A stretch of DNA of 64,000 bases from Bacteroidetes bacterium GWC2_46_850 (GCA_001768325.1 MENQ01000012.1:62001-126000); one strand, 5' to 3'; positions 52,396 through 63,034 are shown, counted from the stretch's first letter. Notes: generated by a model from the sequence alone, not told the origin. Numbers and translations are program-made.

Positions 52396-54915
52396 TTATC
52401 GCATTGAGTCGAGCAGCTTCTCCAGCGAGTACTCATCAGCAATAAATACATCACGTGGTTTACTGCCTTGTGCTGCACCCACAATTCCAGCCGCCTCCAG
52501 CTGGTCCATCAGCCTGCCGGCACGGTTGTAACCAATGGAAAACTTACGCTGAATGAGCGATGTGGATCCCTGCTGATGAACCACAATGAGCCGCGCCGCC
52601 TCTTCGAACAAGGCATCCTTATCATTCAGGTCTACCGCACCGGGGGCCGCATCTCCTTCTGTGGCCACCTCCGGAAGAGCAAATGCACTGTCGTAGCCGT
52701 GTTGCTTGCCAATATACTGGGCTATCTCCTCCACCTCGGGCGTATCCACAAAGGCACACTGGATACGGATCAGACTGCTTCCCTGAGAGAAGAGCATGTC
52801 ACCACGGCCTATGAGCTGGTTAGCCCCGCTCATGTCGAGGATGGTGCGAGAGTCTATCTGCGATGTTACCCGGAAGGCCATGCGTGCAGGAAAGTTGGCT
52901 TTGATGGTGCCGGTAATGATGTTGGTGGTGGGCCGCTGTGTGGCAATCACCATGTGAATGCCCACGGCACGTGCCTTTTGTGCAATGCGGGCAATGGGCA
53001 TCTCGATCTCCTTTCCCGCTGTCATGATCAGGTCGCCAAACTCATCGATCACCACCACGATGTAGGGCATGTAGCGATGTCCCTTCTCGGGGTTCAGCCG
53101 TCTTTTTACAAACTTCTCATTGTACTCTTTGATGGCGCGCACGTGGGCTCGCATGAGCAGCTCGTAGCGGTCATCCATCTCCCGGGTGAGCGAATTCAGT
53201 GTCTGTGTCACCTTAGTCACATCGGTGATGATGGCCTTCTCCTCGTCGGGCAGCTTGGCCAGATAATGCTTTTCGATGGTGGAGTAGATGTTGAATTCCA
53301 CCATCTTGGGGTCAATCAGCACCATCTTCATTTCTGACGGATGTTTTTTATAAAGTAAGGAGGTGATGATTGCATTGAGTCCCACCGATTTACCTTGTCC
53401 CGTGGCGCCAGCAACCAGCAAGTGAGGCATCTTGGTGAGATCGAACATGAATACCTCGTTGGTAATGGTCTTCCCGAGGGCTACAGGCAGGTCGTAGGTG
53501 CACTCCTGAAATTTCTTCGAGGAAATGACCGATTGCATGGATACGATCTGCGGATCTTTATTGGGTACCTCAATGCCAATTGTCCCCTTGCCGGGCATCG
53601 GTGCGATGATGCGAATGCCCAGTGCCGACAGACTTAGTGCAATATCATCTTCCAGATTCCGGATCTTTGAAATGCGGACACCGGCCTGGGGTACAATCTC
53701 GTATAGTGTGATGGTAGGGCCGACGGTGGCTTTAATGGAAATGATCTCGATGCCGTAGTTGCGCAGTGTATGAATGATCTTCTCCTTGTTTTCGTTCTGC
53801 TCATTCATGTCTACCCCCTTGTCGCCCATGTTATATACCTTCAGCAGATTCATGGATGGAAATCTGAAACTGGAGAGGTCTTTCCTCGGGTCATAATCCT
53901 CGATCAGATCGGGTTCATCAGCCGGGTTTATTTCGGTATTCATCTTTGCTACCTCTGAATGCAGGGGAAGCACCAACTCGTCGTCTTTTGGTACGATTAC
54001 TTCGAAACTGTCGTCCTGTTCTTGCTTTTTTTGAGATAAGGGAGACCTTGCGGAGAAGGTGGGTGTTGTAGCCGGAGCAGTTGGGGCGATTCCTCCGGTA
54101 TTCATTGCTGCCTCTTCTTCGTCCGTCATTTCTTCTGACAGTTCTGCTTCCTCTTTTTTCTTTTTGATTCTTGCGAAAAACCTTTTTAGTAATCCCGGTT
54201 TTTTATCCCCGGGTTCTTCGGGTTCATCCAGTTCTATTTCCATCGGAATTTCTGGTGCATAGGCTGCATCGTCGTGTTTCGGAAAAGGGAGTTTGTTGTT
54301 CACCAGGGTCTGCTGGATCTTGTAAATTGAACTTTTACGAAAGATAACGACGGTGATCACCAGGAACAGCAGGATAATCAGTACGACTCCCGGCCATCCC
54401 ACGCTGCTCTCCAGAATGCGTTCGATCTGTATGCCATGCGCTCCACCCCATTTTACATGAGAATCGGGAAAGAGCCTGTCAAGTATGAATGCGCTGGTTA
54501 CCGAGCCACCGATAAGACCGAAAGCTGTGATGAAAAGTGCTTTTAGAAAAGGAAAATCAGACACTTTCATCATGCGGAGTCCGATGTAAATTATGAAAAT
54601 GGGTATCAATGCTGAAAAGACACCAAACCATCCGTTCACAATCAGCTCTGCTATATATGCGCCTCCGGCACCGGTCCAGTTGTCCACCTGGGGTGTGAGG
54701 GAGCGAATGAGCTCTGAAAAGCTCTTGTTCAATATCTTGCTTTGGTCGGCGGCACCGGTAAAAAAGAAAGAAACAATGGCCAGCAGCATGAAGATGCCGA
54801 TGAAAGCAGTAATTACCCCTGCGATAAAATGCAATCGCTCACTTTTGAGCAGGTTGAGCCATGCGGTTTTCTTTTTTCTGTTTGTGGAGGGTCTCTTTCT
54901 TTTTCGTTTTGCCAT
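52396..54915 (-). CDS. ftsK: DNA translocase FtsK
   Basis: Septal motor that pumps chromosome ends into daughter cells and activates dimer resolution. The 839-residue protein has four N-terminal membrane helices (about residues 28-190) and an acidic/proline linker of about 100 residues, short compared with Escherichia. The RecA-like motor has Walker A GATGQGKSVG (Lys509), Walker B YIVVVIDEFGDLIM, RPTTNIITGTIKANFPARMAF, and a C-terminal winged-helix gamma domain (STSLIQRKFSIGYNRAGRLMDQL) that reads KOPS sequences. The minus-strand promoter at 54986-54993 precedes it. Confidence 0.96.
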   Translation of the reverse strand: MAKRKRKRPSTNRKKKTAWLNLLKSERLHFIAGVITAFIGIFMLLAIVSFFFTGAADQSKILNKSFSELIRSLTPQVDNWTGAGGAYIAELIVNGWFGVFSALIPIFIIYIGLRMMKVSDFPFLKALFITAFGLIGGSVTSAFILDRLFPDSHVKWGGAHGIQIERILESSVGWPGVVLIILLFLVITVVIFRKSSIYKIQQTLVNNKLPFPKHDDAAYAPEIPMEIELDEPEEPGDKKPGLLKRFFARIKKKKEEAELSEEMTDEEEAAMNTGGIAPTAPATTPTFSARSPLSQKKQEQDDSFEVIVPKDDELVLPLHSEVAKMNTEINPADEPDLIEDYDPRKDLSSFRFPSMNLLKVYNMGDKGVDMNEQNENKEKIIHTLRNYGIEIISIKATVGPTITLYEIVPQAGVRISKIRNLEDDIALSLSALGIRIIAPMPGKGTIGIEVPNKDPQIVSMQSVISSKKFQECTYDLPVALGKTITNEVFMFDLTKMPHLLVAGATGQGKSVGLNAIITSLLYKKHPSEMKMVLIDPKMVEFNIYSTIEKHYLAKLPDEEKAIITDVTKVTQTLNSLTREMDDRYELLMRAHVRAIKEYNEKFVKRRLNPEKGHRYMPYIVVVIDEFGDLIMTAGKEIEMPIARIAQKARAVGIHMVIATQRPTTNIITGTIKANFPARMAFRVTSQIDSRTILDMSGANQLIGRGDMLFSQGSSLIRIQCAFVDTPEVEEIAQYIGKQHGYDSAFALPEVATEGDAAPGAVDLNDKDALFEEAARLIVVHQQGSTSLIQRKFSIGYNRAGRLMDQLEAAGIVGAAQGSKPRDVFIADEYSLEKLLDSMR

Positions 54916-54985
54916 AAGTACTGTTCTATTCTTTCTGGGATAAAACCTTTATTTCGTGGGAAAAGGAGTTGCCAGAAAGAATGTA

Positions 54986-54993
54986 CAAATTTA
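54986..54993 (-). promoter_or_regulatory. -7 element for ftsK-lolA
   Basis: The minus strand reads TAAATTTG, a perfect TAnnTTTG, 71 bases upstream of ftsK. Confidence 0.5.
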
Positions 54994-55030
54994 GGAAAAA
55001 GAAACTTAGATTAAAAGCAGAGGGGGAATT

Positions 55031-55249
55031 TTATCCCTTCTTTTGGCCTATAAGGTAGACACCACCGATGAGTGCTGCTACACCCAGTCCCATCTCAATG
55101 TATGCCTTTTCTTTGCTTTCGCTGTCCTGGGCTGTGATTTCTATTCCCAGTATTTTAACCGATGAGGAACTCTCATTGAGTCCTTTGATGCCCAAGTAGC
55201 CAAGAAACAATGCTACAAGAATAAGCAGGATGCCGATTACCTTTTTCAT
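55031..55249 (-). CDS. small membrane protein, DUF3185-like
   Basis: A 72-residue protein with two hydrophobic helices (IGILLILVALFLGYLGIKG and ALGVAALIGG-like segment near the C-terminus) separated by a short charged stretch (TAQDSESKEKAYIE). Size and layout match DUF3185 proteins of unknown role. The frame is open for 54 more codons upstream, but that part contains the tpx terminator hairpin and no hydrophobic start, so the ATG at 55249 is used. Confidence 0.65.
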   Translation of the reverse strand: MKKVIGILLILVALFLGYLGIKGLNESSSSVKILGIEITAQDSESKEKAYIEMGLGVAALIGGVYLIGQKKG

Positions 55250-55356
55250 CTTCTTCTCAATTAAAATATTTGCTTTTAAAACATCCGTTGCGCGGAGATT
55301 GTTCTCTCTTCTTCCTGAAATGCGTGAAAATTTAGGGTAATAGCTGAAAATGCGAA

Positions 55357-55382
55357 AGGTCCGCGAATCACTTCGCAGACCT
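55357..55382 (-). terminator. intrinsic terminator after tpx
   Basis: An 11-pair stem including one G-U pair in RNA (55357-55367 with 55372-55382) and a 4-base loop, followed on the minus strand by TTCGCATTTT. It is 31 bases after the tpx stop. Confidence 0.65.
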
Positions 55383-55412
55383 CTCCTGTTAACACAATCT
55401 TCATGAAACAAA

Positions 55413-55913
55413 CTACACTATCGAGTTGATTGCAGAATGATAATCCGGTTCCTGTGCAATCTCAGAAACCAGTTCCGTATAAAGGACTTTCCCTGCGGGG
55501 TCAATTACGACCACGGCCCGAGCCAGTAGACCTTTGAGTGGTCCACCGGTCATCAGCAGTCCGTATTTTTTCCCAAATTCATCATTGCGAAAGGTTGACA
55601 GCGTAATCACATTTTCGATGCCTTCAGCCGAGCAGAATCTGCCGGCGGCAAAGGGAAGGTCGGCAGAGATGCCCAAAACAACCGTGTTGTCAAGCGATGT
55701 GGCTTCCTTGTTAAAACGACGCACGGAAGCAGCACATGTTCCGGTATCGAGACTCGGGAAAATATTGAGCACCACATTTTTGCCTTTAAAATCCGATAAT
55801 TTTGCTTCAGAGAGATCACTCTTCACCAATATAAATTCAGGCGCCAAAGTACCTTTTACTGGAAGTTCGCCTGTGGTTTGTACGGGATTTCCCTTGAATG
55901 TGATATTTGCCAT
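55413..55913 (-). CDS. tpx: thiol peroxidase Tpx (peroxiredoxin)
   Basis: Reduces hydrogen and alkyl peroxides using thioredoxin. From the ATG at 55913 the product is 166 residues and starts as Tpx proteins do (ANITFKGNPVQTTGELP). The peroxidatic Cys60 lies in SLDTGTCAASVRRFN and the resolving Cys94 in GRFCSAEGIENV, the spacing of atypical 2-Cys Tpx. An upstream ATG at 55970 adds 19 residues without homology. trxB lies nearby. Confidence 0.95.
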   Translation of the reverse strand: MANITFKGNPVQTTGELPVKGTLAPEFILVKSDLSEAKLSDFKGKNVVLNIFPSLDTGTCAASVRRFNKEATSLDNTVVLGISADLPFAAGRFCSAEGIENVITLSTFRNDEFGKKYGLLMTGGPLKGLLARAVVVIDPAGKVLYTELVSEIAQEPDYHSAINSIV

Positions 55914-56012
55914 ATAATATTTTAATTTAAAACTATTCTGAATAATGCCTTTGTCACAACTACTAAACAAAAGTCTCTTTACAAATGTTCAAGACATTTT
56001 CTTTTTTAACGT

Positions 56013-58856
56013 TCAGTGTGGATGAGCGCTCTGCTGGACCAACTCCTCGCGTAGGTATCTGACGGTGTAACTATGCTCGTTCCCGATGATTTCTTCCGGC
56101 GTACCGGTTACAAGGATGTTACCCCCCCTTTCTCCTCCTTCAGGGCCCAGGTCGATAATCCAGTCGGCACATTTGATGATGTCGAGATTGTGCTCAATTA
56201 CGATCACCGTGTTACCTTTGTCCACCAGCTTATTTAGTACTCCCAGCAGCACGCGGATATCCTCAAAATGAAGTCCGGTGGTCGGTTCATCCAGAACATA
56301 GAGCGTGTTGCCGGTATCTGTGCGGGCCAGCTCGGTGGCCAGCTTTACACGCTGGCTTTCCCCGCCCGAAAGGGTGGTTGAGGACTGTCCAAGCCGGATG
56401 TATCCCAGTCCAACCTCTTGTAAAACTTTTATTTTATGCAGGATGTTGGGTACATTCTCAAAGAATTCCACCGCCATGTTGATGGTCATATCCAGTACAT
56501 CGGCAATGGACTTTCCTTTGAAACGAACCTCCAGCGTCTCCCTGTTGTATCTCTTTCCGTGGCATACTTCACAGGGTACCATCACATCGGGCAGAAAGTT
56601 CATCTCGACGGTTTTATAACCGTTCCCGCTGCACTGCTCGCACCTTCCCCCTTTCACGTTGAAGGAGAAACGTCCCGGCTTGTAGGCCCGTATTTTTGCT
56701 TCCGGCATGCCGGCAAACAGGGCCCGTATATCTGAAAATACACCGGTGTAAGTAGCCGGGTTGGAACGCGGTGTACGGCCAATGGGTGACTGGTCAACGC
56801 CCACCACCTTGTCGAGATGCTCCATACCCTTTACTGCCACATAGGGGAGCGGATCTTTCAGGGAACGATAAAATTTCTGGCTGAGAATAGGTTGCAGTGT
56901 TTCATTGATCAGGGTCGATTTGCCACTGCCCGATACGCCGGTCACACAAATAAAGGTACCCAGCGGAAATTCAGCTGTCACATTTTTCAGGTTGTTGCCG
57001 GTGGCGCCTTCAATCACAAACTTCATTCCGTTTCCTTTTCTCCTTTTTTCCGGAACGGCTATCTCCAGCTTCCCATTGAGGTAGTTGGAGGTCAGCGTAT
57101 TCTTCTTCAGCATCTCCGAGGGAAGTCCCTCAAACACGACCTCACCACCCTTACGCCCTGCAAAAGGACCCATGTCCACAATATAGTCGGAGGCCAGCAT
57201 CATATCTTTGTCGTGCTCCACAACCACCACGGAGTTGCCCGAGTCACGCAGTTTTTTCAACGAATCAATCAGCCGATGGTTATCACGTTGATGCAGGCCG
57301 ATGCTCGGCTCATCCAGGATATAGAGCACATTCACCAGTTGCGATCCTATTTGTGTGGCCAGTCTGATGCGCTGGCTCTCACCTCCCGAAAGCGAGGCTG
57401 AGGAGCGGGAGAGCGACAGGTATCCCAGTCCCACATCCAGCAAAAACTGCAGCCGTGAGAGGATCTCTTTTTTTATTTCTTCGGCAATGAGCCGCTGCTT
57501 CTCGGTGACATCAGACTCCGAGTTGATGAACCAGTGATACAATTCCTCAATGTCCATCTCTGCTAACTCGGCAATATTCTTCCCGCTGATCCTGAAATGA
57601 AGTGCCTCCTTGTTGAGCCGCCTCCCTTTGCACTCTGGACATACCGAGGTGGTGATAAACTGACCCGCCCACTTCTGGGCTGTGGCCGAGGCTTCATCCT
57701 CCTGTTGCATCTCGATATATTTAGCCACACCTTCATAGGAGACCATGTAGTTGGAGTTGCCCAGCGACTCGTTTCTGATCTTCAGTCGCTCATCGGTACC
57801 ATACATGATCTCTTCAATCGCTTCCGGGGGAAAATCTTTGATGGGTGTCTTCAGGGTCATACCATATTTCTCGCAGATGGCAGTGATCTGCCAGAAAAGC
57901 AGGTTGCTTCGTTCCTTTCCCAGCGGAGCAATACCGCCTGCGGCAATGCTCAAATCGGAATTGGGAATAATCTTTTCAATGTCGATTTGGTCTACCGAAC
58001 CGATGCCTTTACAGTGAGGGCACGCTCCCTGGGGTGAGTTGAATGAGAAGTTATGCGGTGCCGGCTCGTTGTACGACAGGCCGGTGGTAGGACACATCAG
58101 GCTGCGGCTGTAGTGTCTCACCTCATTGGCATCCACGTCCTGAATAAGTATCAGTCCCGAACCCTGTTTCATGGCGGTGCGGACACTCGCCTTCAGCTTG
58201 TCTGCAAACTTATTGGATACCACCAGCTTGTCGATCAGAATCTCTATGTTGTGGTTTTTATATCTGTCTACCCGCATGCCGGGGATAATTTCCCTTACCT
58301 CACCATCCACCCGCACATGGAGATAACCTTTCTTGCGAATCTGTTCGAAAAGCTCCTTGTAATGTCCTTTCCTGTTTCTTACCGCGGGGGAGAGTATGTA
58401 TATTTTCTTGCCGATATACTTCTCCAGGATCAGCTCCAGAATTTGTTCATCGGTATATTTTACCATTTTTTCGCCGGTAATCCATGAGTAAGCATCACCC
58501 GCACGGGCATATAGAAGACGCAGGAAGTCATATATTTCGGTGGTGGTACCCACGGTAGATCGGGGATTCTTGTTGGTGGTCTTCTGTTCTATGGAAATCA
58601 CTGGGCTCAGCCCGGTAATTTTGTCTACGTCGGGCCGTTCCATCTTCCCCAGGAAGCCACGGGCGTAAGCGGAGAAGGTTTCAATATAACGGCGCTGACC
58701 TTCTGCAAAGATGGTGTCGAAGGCGAGTGACGATTTCCCACTACCGCTCAGCCCTGTCACTACGGTGAGCGAATCGCGCGGAATGGTCACGTCGATATTC
58801 TTCAGGTTGTGCACGCGTGCGCCCTGTACATAAATTTGTTCTGTTTCGGAAGCCAT
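56013..58856 (-). CDS. uvrA: excinuclease ABC subunit A (UvrA)
   Basis: DNA damage sensor of nucleotide excision repair; loads UvrB. The 947-residue protein has two ABC ATPase modules: Walker [20 protein letters not shown] and [15 protein letters not shown], with signatures [12 protein letters not shown] and [12 protein letters not shown]. It also has zinc-finger cysteine pairs ([16 protein letters not shown] and the CEQCSGNG to CEVCHGKR module). Length and order are standard. It lies 33 bases downstream of the lytic transglycosylase gene and is likely in one operon with it. Confidence 0.98.
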   Translation of the reverse strand: MASETEQIYVQGARVHNLKNIDVTIPRDSLTVVTGLSGSGKSSLAFDTIFAEGQRRYIETFSAYARGFLGKMERPDVDKITGLSPVISIEQKTTNKNPRSTVGTTTEIYDFLRLLYARAGDAYSWITGEKMVKYTDEQILELILEKYIGKKIYILSPAVRNRKGHYKELFEQIRKKGYLHVRVDGEVREIIPGMRVDRYKNHNIEILIDKLVVSNKFADKLKASVRTAMKQGSGLILIQDVDANEVRHYSRSLMCPTTGLSYNEPAPHNFSFNSPQGACPHCKGIGSVDQIDIEKIIPNSDLSIAAGGIAPLGKERSNLLFWQITAICEKYGMTLKTPIKDFPPEAIEEIMYGTDERLKIRNESLGNSNYMVSYEGVAKYIEMQQEDEASATAQKWAGQFITTSVCPECKGRRLNKEALHFRISGKNIAELAEMDIEELYHWFINSESDVTEKQRLIAEEIKKEILSRLQFLLDVGLGYLSLSRSSASLSGGESQRIRLATQIGSQLVNVLYILDEPSIGLHQRDNHRLIDSLKKLRDSGNSVVVVEHDKDMMLASDYIVDMGPFAGRKGGEVVFEGLPSEMLKKNTLTSNYLNGKLEIAVPEKRRKGNGMKFVIEGATGNNLKNVTAEFPLGTFICVTGVSGSGKSTLINETLQPILSQKFYRSLKDPLPYVAVKGMEHLDKVVGVDQSPIGRTPRSNPATYTGVFSDIRALFAGMPEAKIRAYKPGRFSFNVKGGRCEQCSGNGYKTVEMNFLPDVMVPCEVCHGKRYNRETLEVRFKGKSIADVLDMTINMAVEFFENVPNILHKIKVLQEVGLGYIRLGQSSTTLSGGESQRVKLATELARTDTGNTLYVLDEPTTGLHFEDIRVLLGVLNKLVDKGNTVIVIEHNLDIIKCADWIIDLGPEGGERGGNILVTGTPEEIIGNEHSYTVRYLREELVQQSAHPH

Positions 58857-58889
58857 AGTTTGTATAAACGATCGATAACCTCTAAAAGT

Positions 58890-59864
58890 TTACTTTATCA
58901 CCCATGCCTGATTATGCACTTTTGGCTTTTCTCCCTTCCTGTAGTACAAACTTTCTTTCGTAGGAATAAGGATGGTGTAGCTCTTTCCGGCGGCATTGCT
59001 CAGTTTGTTGCTGCGCAGCCAGGAGTTGAAGTCCTTCAAATGGGCATACGTAATACGATTCTCTTGCGCGAAGGCAACCAGATCGGGGATGGAGCCGGAA
59101 ACGGTCACCTCTTTAAATTCCATGGGCTTATAGAGATCGGCTGCTTTTAGAATAAATCCATATTGCTGCGGCTGCTCGAAGATCTGTTTGATGGCGAGCA
59201 TGCGATAGTAATAGCGTGTTGTTTCCTCCACAAGCCAGAGATCAAGCACCTCGTCGGTACGCTGGTCCCTCAGTTCGGTGGTGATGCGTCCTTGTCCTCC
59301 ATTGTAGGAGAGGGCGGCTGCACTCCAGGACCCATATTTCCGGTAAGCATCTTTCAGATAACGGCAGGCTGCTTCCGTCGATTTCTCAACATGATAGCGC
59401 TCATCTACCTCGGTACCCACTTCCAGGCCAAATTGTCTGCCTGTACTTTGTAAAAATTGCCACAGTCCGGCTGCCCGTGCGGGAGAGACTGCGCGTGGGT
59501 CGAGGCTGCTCTCTATCACCGCCAGATACTTCAGGTCATCCGGTACACCCTGTTGTCTCAGGATGGGTTCAATGACAGGAAAGATGCGGTTGGCCCGTTT
59601 AAGAAGCAACAGGGTGGTGGAGTGGAAGTAGGTGAAGCTGTTCAGCTCCCTGTCCATCCGTTCATATTTGTCATATCGGTCAAAAGCAATCTTTTCTCCG
59701 GCAAATTGCATCCTTTCGGGTATTTCTACCGAGGCGGTCATGGAAAGCACCAACGGTTTTTCCGACTCGGTCTTTTCGATGTTGTTGCCCGATGTTAGCA
59801 AGAGAAAGACCGCTCCCAGAGAAGCGACTAAAAGAAATATGGTGATAAGCAGTGATTTTTTCAT
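58890..59864 (-). CDS. lytic murein transglycosylase (SLT domain, MltD-like)
   Basis: Cleaves peptidoglycan glycan strands to anhydro-muropeptides in the periplasm. The 324-residue product has an N-terminal membrane anchor or signal (LLITIFLLVASLGAVFLLL). The SLT domain (about residues 100-230) has the catalytic glutamate in LKYLAVIESSLDPRAVSPA, then AAGLWQFLQSTGRQFGL and AALSYNGGQGRI. The C-terminal region is MltD-like (ITYAHLKDFNSWLRSN, YTILIPTK) but lacks a clear full LysM repeat. A -7 element lies 59 bases upstream. Confidence 0.92.
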   Translation of the reverse strand: MKKSLLITIFLLVASLGAVFLLLTSGNNIEKTESEKPLVLSMTASVEIPERMQFAGEKIAFDRYDKYERMDRELNSFTYFHSTTLLLLKRANRIFPVIEPILRQQGVPDDLKYLAVIESSLDPRAVSPARAAGLWQFLQSTGRQFGLEVGTEVDERYHVEKSTEAACRYLKDAYRKYGSWSAAALSYNGGQGRITTELRDQRTDEVLDLWLVEETTRYYYRMLAIKQIFEQPQQYGFILKAADLYKPMEFKEVTVSGSIPDLVAFAQENRITYAHLKDFNSWLRSNKLSNAAGKSYTILIPTKESLYYRKGEKPKVHNQAWVIK

Positions 59865-59922
59865 TTTGAATCATATAAAGAGATGAAATCCTCCGGTTTA
59901 TAGAATTCACCGAAGTAAAGAA

Positions 59923-59930
59923 CAAATTTA
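59923..59930 (-). promoter_or_regulatory. -7 element for the lytic transglycosylase-uvrA operon
   Basis: The minus strand reads TAAATTTG, a perfect TAnnTTTG, in the 176-base divergent gap. Confidence 0.55.
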
Positions 59931-59999
59931 CAAAAATAATTCCAATACCCAACCGGGCTGAAAATTATCGGCTCTTCGCTTCGTATGCGCATTTTTTCG

Positions 60000-60007
60000 T
60001 AAATTTG
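60000..60007 (+). promoter_or_regulatory. -7 element for the receiver/ATP-grasp protein gene
   Basis: TAAATTTG, a perfect TAnnTTTG, 33 bases before the ATG at 60041. Confidence 0.55.
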
Positions 60008-60040
60008 TGTTTATATATCCGGAACAGATAGATTATTAGA

Positions 60041-63034
60041 ATGAAACTGAAGACCCCTAAGGCTGTTATAAAGGCACACGACATCAGCCAGCTTCGTTTT
60101 CGCGATACTCCCTTCGTGAAGCTGATGAACAAGCGCATATACAACATACTGATGGTTGCTTCCCGCTACGACATGTTTATCCTCGAGGATGACGGACGGG
60201 TGGATGAGCAGATATTCAACGAATATACATCGCTTAACCTGCGTTATCCACCCCGTTTTACACAGGTCGGTAACAACAGGGATGCATTGGCAGAGCTGAA
60301 ACAGAATCATTACGAGCTGATCATCTGCATGCCCAACATGGATAGCAGCGATACCTTCGACCTGGCTAAGCAGACAAAAGCACGTTATCCGGATATCCCG
60401 GTGGTATTGCTGACTCCTTTTTCGAAGGCGGTGACGCAGTCATTGAGCAGGGAAGACCTGAGCGGCATCGACTATGTATTCAGCTGGCTGGGTGATACCG
60501 ATCTTTTGCTGGCCATCATCAAAGTTGTGGAGGACAGGATGAATGTGGATCACGATGTGAAGACGGTGGGTGTGCAGACCATCATGCTGGTGGAAGACTC
60601 AGTTCGTTTTTACTCTTCCGCACTGCCGTTGCTTTACAAGTTTGTCCTATCTGAGTCGAAGGAGTTTTCAAAAGAAGCATTGAACGATCACCTGCGCATG
60701 TTGCGCATGCGGGGAAGGCCCAAGATCCTTCTGGCCCGTAATTATGAGGAAGCAGTCTCCTATTATCTGAAATATGGCGATAACATGCTGGGCGTGATCA
60801 GTGATATGAGCTTCAATGTGAAGGGAGAAAAAGATAAGCAGGCCGGAAAACGACTGGGCGAATGGATAAGAGAAAAAGATCGTTATATTCCCATCATCTA
60901 TACCTCCTCCGAGTCGGAAAATAGAAAATATATCAACGGTGACAACGCTTTTTTTATCGACAAAAACTCTAAAACCTTTCCACAGGATTTGCGCAGGGCA
61001 ATCAAGGATAACCTTGGCTTCGGTGACTTCATCATCTCCGATCCGAAAACAAAAGAGGAGATATTCCGCATTAAAAATCTAAAGGAGCTGCAGATGAACA
61101 TCCGCAATATTCCGGATGACGCACTGTATGAACATCTTTCCAGGAACCATTTCTCCCGTTTCTTCTACTCCCGTGCCATGTTCCCTGTGGCAGAGATGCT
61201 CAAAAAAATTGATGTGTCGGAGTATGCCACCATGAACGATGCCCGTGAACTGATCTATGCCACCATCGTGCAATACAGAAAGATGAAGAACACGGGTGTG
61301 GTGGCTGTTTTTGAGAAAGATCGGTTCGACCAGTACTCCAACTTCGCCCGCATCGGGGAAGGATCGCTCGGCGGGAAGGGCAGGGGGCTCGCTTTCATTG
61401 GCTATATGGTGAAAACACACCTGGAACTGAACCACAATGCCAACTTCCCGGTAACAACTCCCAAAACGGTTGTGCTCTGTACCGATATCTTCGACGAATT
61501 CATGGAGGCCAACGACCTTTATACTGTAGCCCTCTCTGATAGAAGAGACGAGGATATACTAAAACACTTTCTGGCGGCAAAGCTTCCCAAAAGACTGGTG
61601 AGCGACTTCCTCGTATTTTTCGAAGCCATCGAAGGCCCGGTGGCAATCCGTTCTTCAAGCCTGCTTGAAGACTCACAATATCAGCCATTTGCCGGGATAT
61701 ACTCCACCTATATGATTCCCTATGTGAACGACAAGTATGAGATGGTGCGCCTGTTAAGCAATGCCATTAAAGCAGTATATGCCTCGGCTTTTTATAAAGA
61801 CAGCAAAGCCTATATGGTGGCCACGCAGAACCTGATAGATCAGGAAAAGATGGCAATCGTACTGCAGGAGGTGGTGGGCTCCCAATATGGGGAGTTATAT
61901 TATCCTGCTATCTCGGGCGTGGCGCGCTCCATCAATTATTACCCCATTGGCGATGAGAAAACCGAAGACGGCATCATAAACATGGCATTCGGACTGGGGA
62001 AATATATTATGGACGGCAATATGGGACTGCGCTTTTCGCCGCTTCACGCTTCCCGCATTCTTCAATTAAGCTCACTCGACCTGGCACTACGCGATACGCA
62101 GACGCAGTTTTTTGCGCTCGACCTGGATTCTGTCTCCAAAGACTTTACCATCGACGACGGCTTTAACCTGTTAAAGTTGCGGTTGAGGGAAGCCGAAAAG
62201 CAGGGCCCGCTTCGTTATGTGGCTTCTACCTATGATCCCGAAGATCAGGTGATCCGTGACGGTTTCTATGAGGGTGGTCGAAAAATTATTTCTTTCGCCA
62301 ACATCCTGCAACACGATATGTTCCCGCTTGCCGAGGTACTGGATAAATTGTTGAAAGCAGGACAAAAAGAGATGGGTCGTCCGGTAGAGATTGAGTTTGC
62401 CGTAGATATCAGTGATGCACAGTTTGGTTCATTCTACGTCCTGCAAATCAGGCCCATTGTCGACAGCAAAGAGGTAGTTCATGAAACTCTGGAAGAAATA
62501 GCGTTGAACAAGACAGTACTCTTCTCACGAAATGCACTTGGAAACGGCATATCGAATGATGTATATGATGTAGTTTACGTAAAATCATCTGCTTTCAATG
62601 CTGCCATGAACCCGGTTATAGCCCGCGAGATTGAAAACCTGAACAAGGAGTTTTTGGCAGCAGGTACCAATTACGTCCTTGTTGGTCCTGGTCGCTGGGG
62701 ATCCTCCGATCCCTGGCTGGGCATCCCGGTAAAATGGCCGCACATCTCACAGGCACGGGTGATTGTGGAGTCGGGAATGGAAAACTATCGTATTGAGCCA
62801 AGTCAGGGTACCCATTTTTTTCAAAATCTCACTTCTTTCGGAGTAGGTTATTTTACAATAAATCCCTTTCTGGAAAACGACGGTTTTTTTGATGAAACAT
62901 TTTTAGATCAACAGCCCGCTGTATATGAGACGGATTATATACGTCAGATACATTTTAGCCAACCCATGTGCATCAAAATAAATGGCAAAAAAAGAATGGG
63001 CGTTGTGCTAAAACCATCGGATACGATCTCCTGA
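60041..63034 (+). CDS. receiver-domain protein fused to a PEP-synthase-type ATP-grasp (PEP/pyruvate-binding) domain
   Basis: A 997-residue cytoplasmic protein. Residues about 33-160 are a degenerate receiver-like fold without the phospho-acceptor Asp. Residues about 180-335 form a second receiver with all key residues: acidic pair Glu185/Asp186, acceptor Asp255 (VISDMSF), Thr288 and Lys308 (FFIDKNS). Residues about 435-810 are a PPDK/PEP-synthase N-terminal ATP-grasp domain: EGSLGGKGRGLAFIG (Lys446), VAIRSSSLLEDSQYQPFAG (Arg537) and the closing FYVLQIRPI. The usual phosphohistidine domain and PEP-binding barrel are absent; instead about 165 residues of unknown fold follow (GPGRWGSSDPWLGIPV, GTHFFQNLTSFGVGYF). 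Such genes are usually labelled PEP/pyruvate-binding domain protein or PEP synthase, but ordinary PEP synthesis is unlikely. A phosphorylation-controlled ATP-using enzyme is inferred. Confidence 0.85.
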   Translation: MKLKTPKAVIKAHDISQLRFRDTPFVKLMNKRIYNILMVASRYDMFILEDDGRVDEQIFNEYTSLNLRYPPRFTQVGNNRDALAELKQNHYELIICMPNMDSSDTFDLAKQTKARYPDIPVVLLTPFSKAVTQSLSREDLSGIDYVFSWLGDTDLLLAIIKVVEDRMNVDHDVKTVGVQTIMLVEDSVRFYSSALPLLYKFVLSESKEFSKEALNDHLRMLRMRGRPKILLARNYEEAVSYYLKYGDNMLGVISDMSFNVKGEKDKQAGKRLGEWIREKDRYIPIIYTSSESENRKYINGDNAFFIDKNSKTFPQDLRRAIKDNLGFGDFIISDPKTKEEIFRIKNLKELQMNIRNIPDDALYEHLSRNHFSRFFYSRAMFPVAEMLKKIDVSEYATMNDARELIYATIVQYRKMKNTGVVAVFEKDRFDQYSNFARIGEGSLGGKGRGLAFIGYMVKTHLELNHNANFPVTTPKTVVLCTDIFDEFMEANDLYTVALSDRRDEDILKHFLAAKLPKRLVSDFLVFFEAIEGPVAIRSSSLLEDSQYQPFAGIYSTYMIPYVNDKYEMVRLLSNAIKAVYASAFYKDSKAYMVATQNLIDQEKMAIVLQEVVGSQYGELYYPAISGVARSINYYPIGDEKTEDGIINMAFGLGKYIMDGNMGLRFSPLHASRILQLSSLDLALRDTQTQFFALDLDSVSKDFTIDDGFNLLKLRLREAEKQGPLRYVASTYDPEDQVIRDGFYEGGRKIISFANILQHDMFPLAEVLDKLLKAGQKEMGRPVEIEFAVDISDAQFGSFYVLQIRPIVDSKEVVHETLEEIALNKTVLFSRNALGNGISNDVYDVVYVKSSAFNAAMNPVIAREIENLNKEFLAAGTNYVLVGPGRWGSSDPWLGIPVKWPHISQARVIVESGMENYRIEPSQGTHFFQNLTSFGVGYFTINPFLENDGFFDETFLDQQPAVYETDYIRQIHFSQPMCIKINGKKRMGVVLKPSDTIS

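Noticed and set aside
52468-53337. Plus-strand frame of 289 codons opposite ftsK
   Set aside because: Antisense shadow of the FtsK motor domain with no family features.
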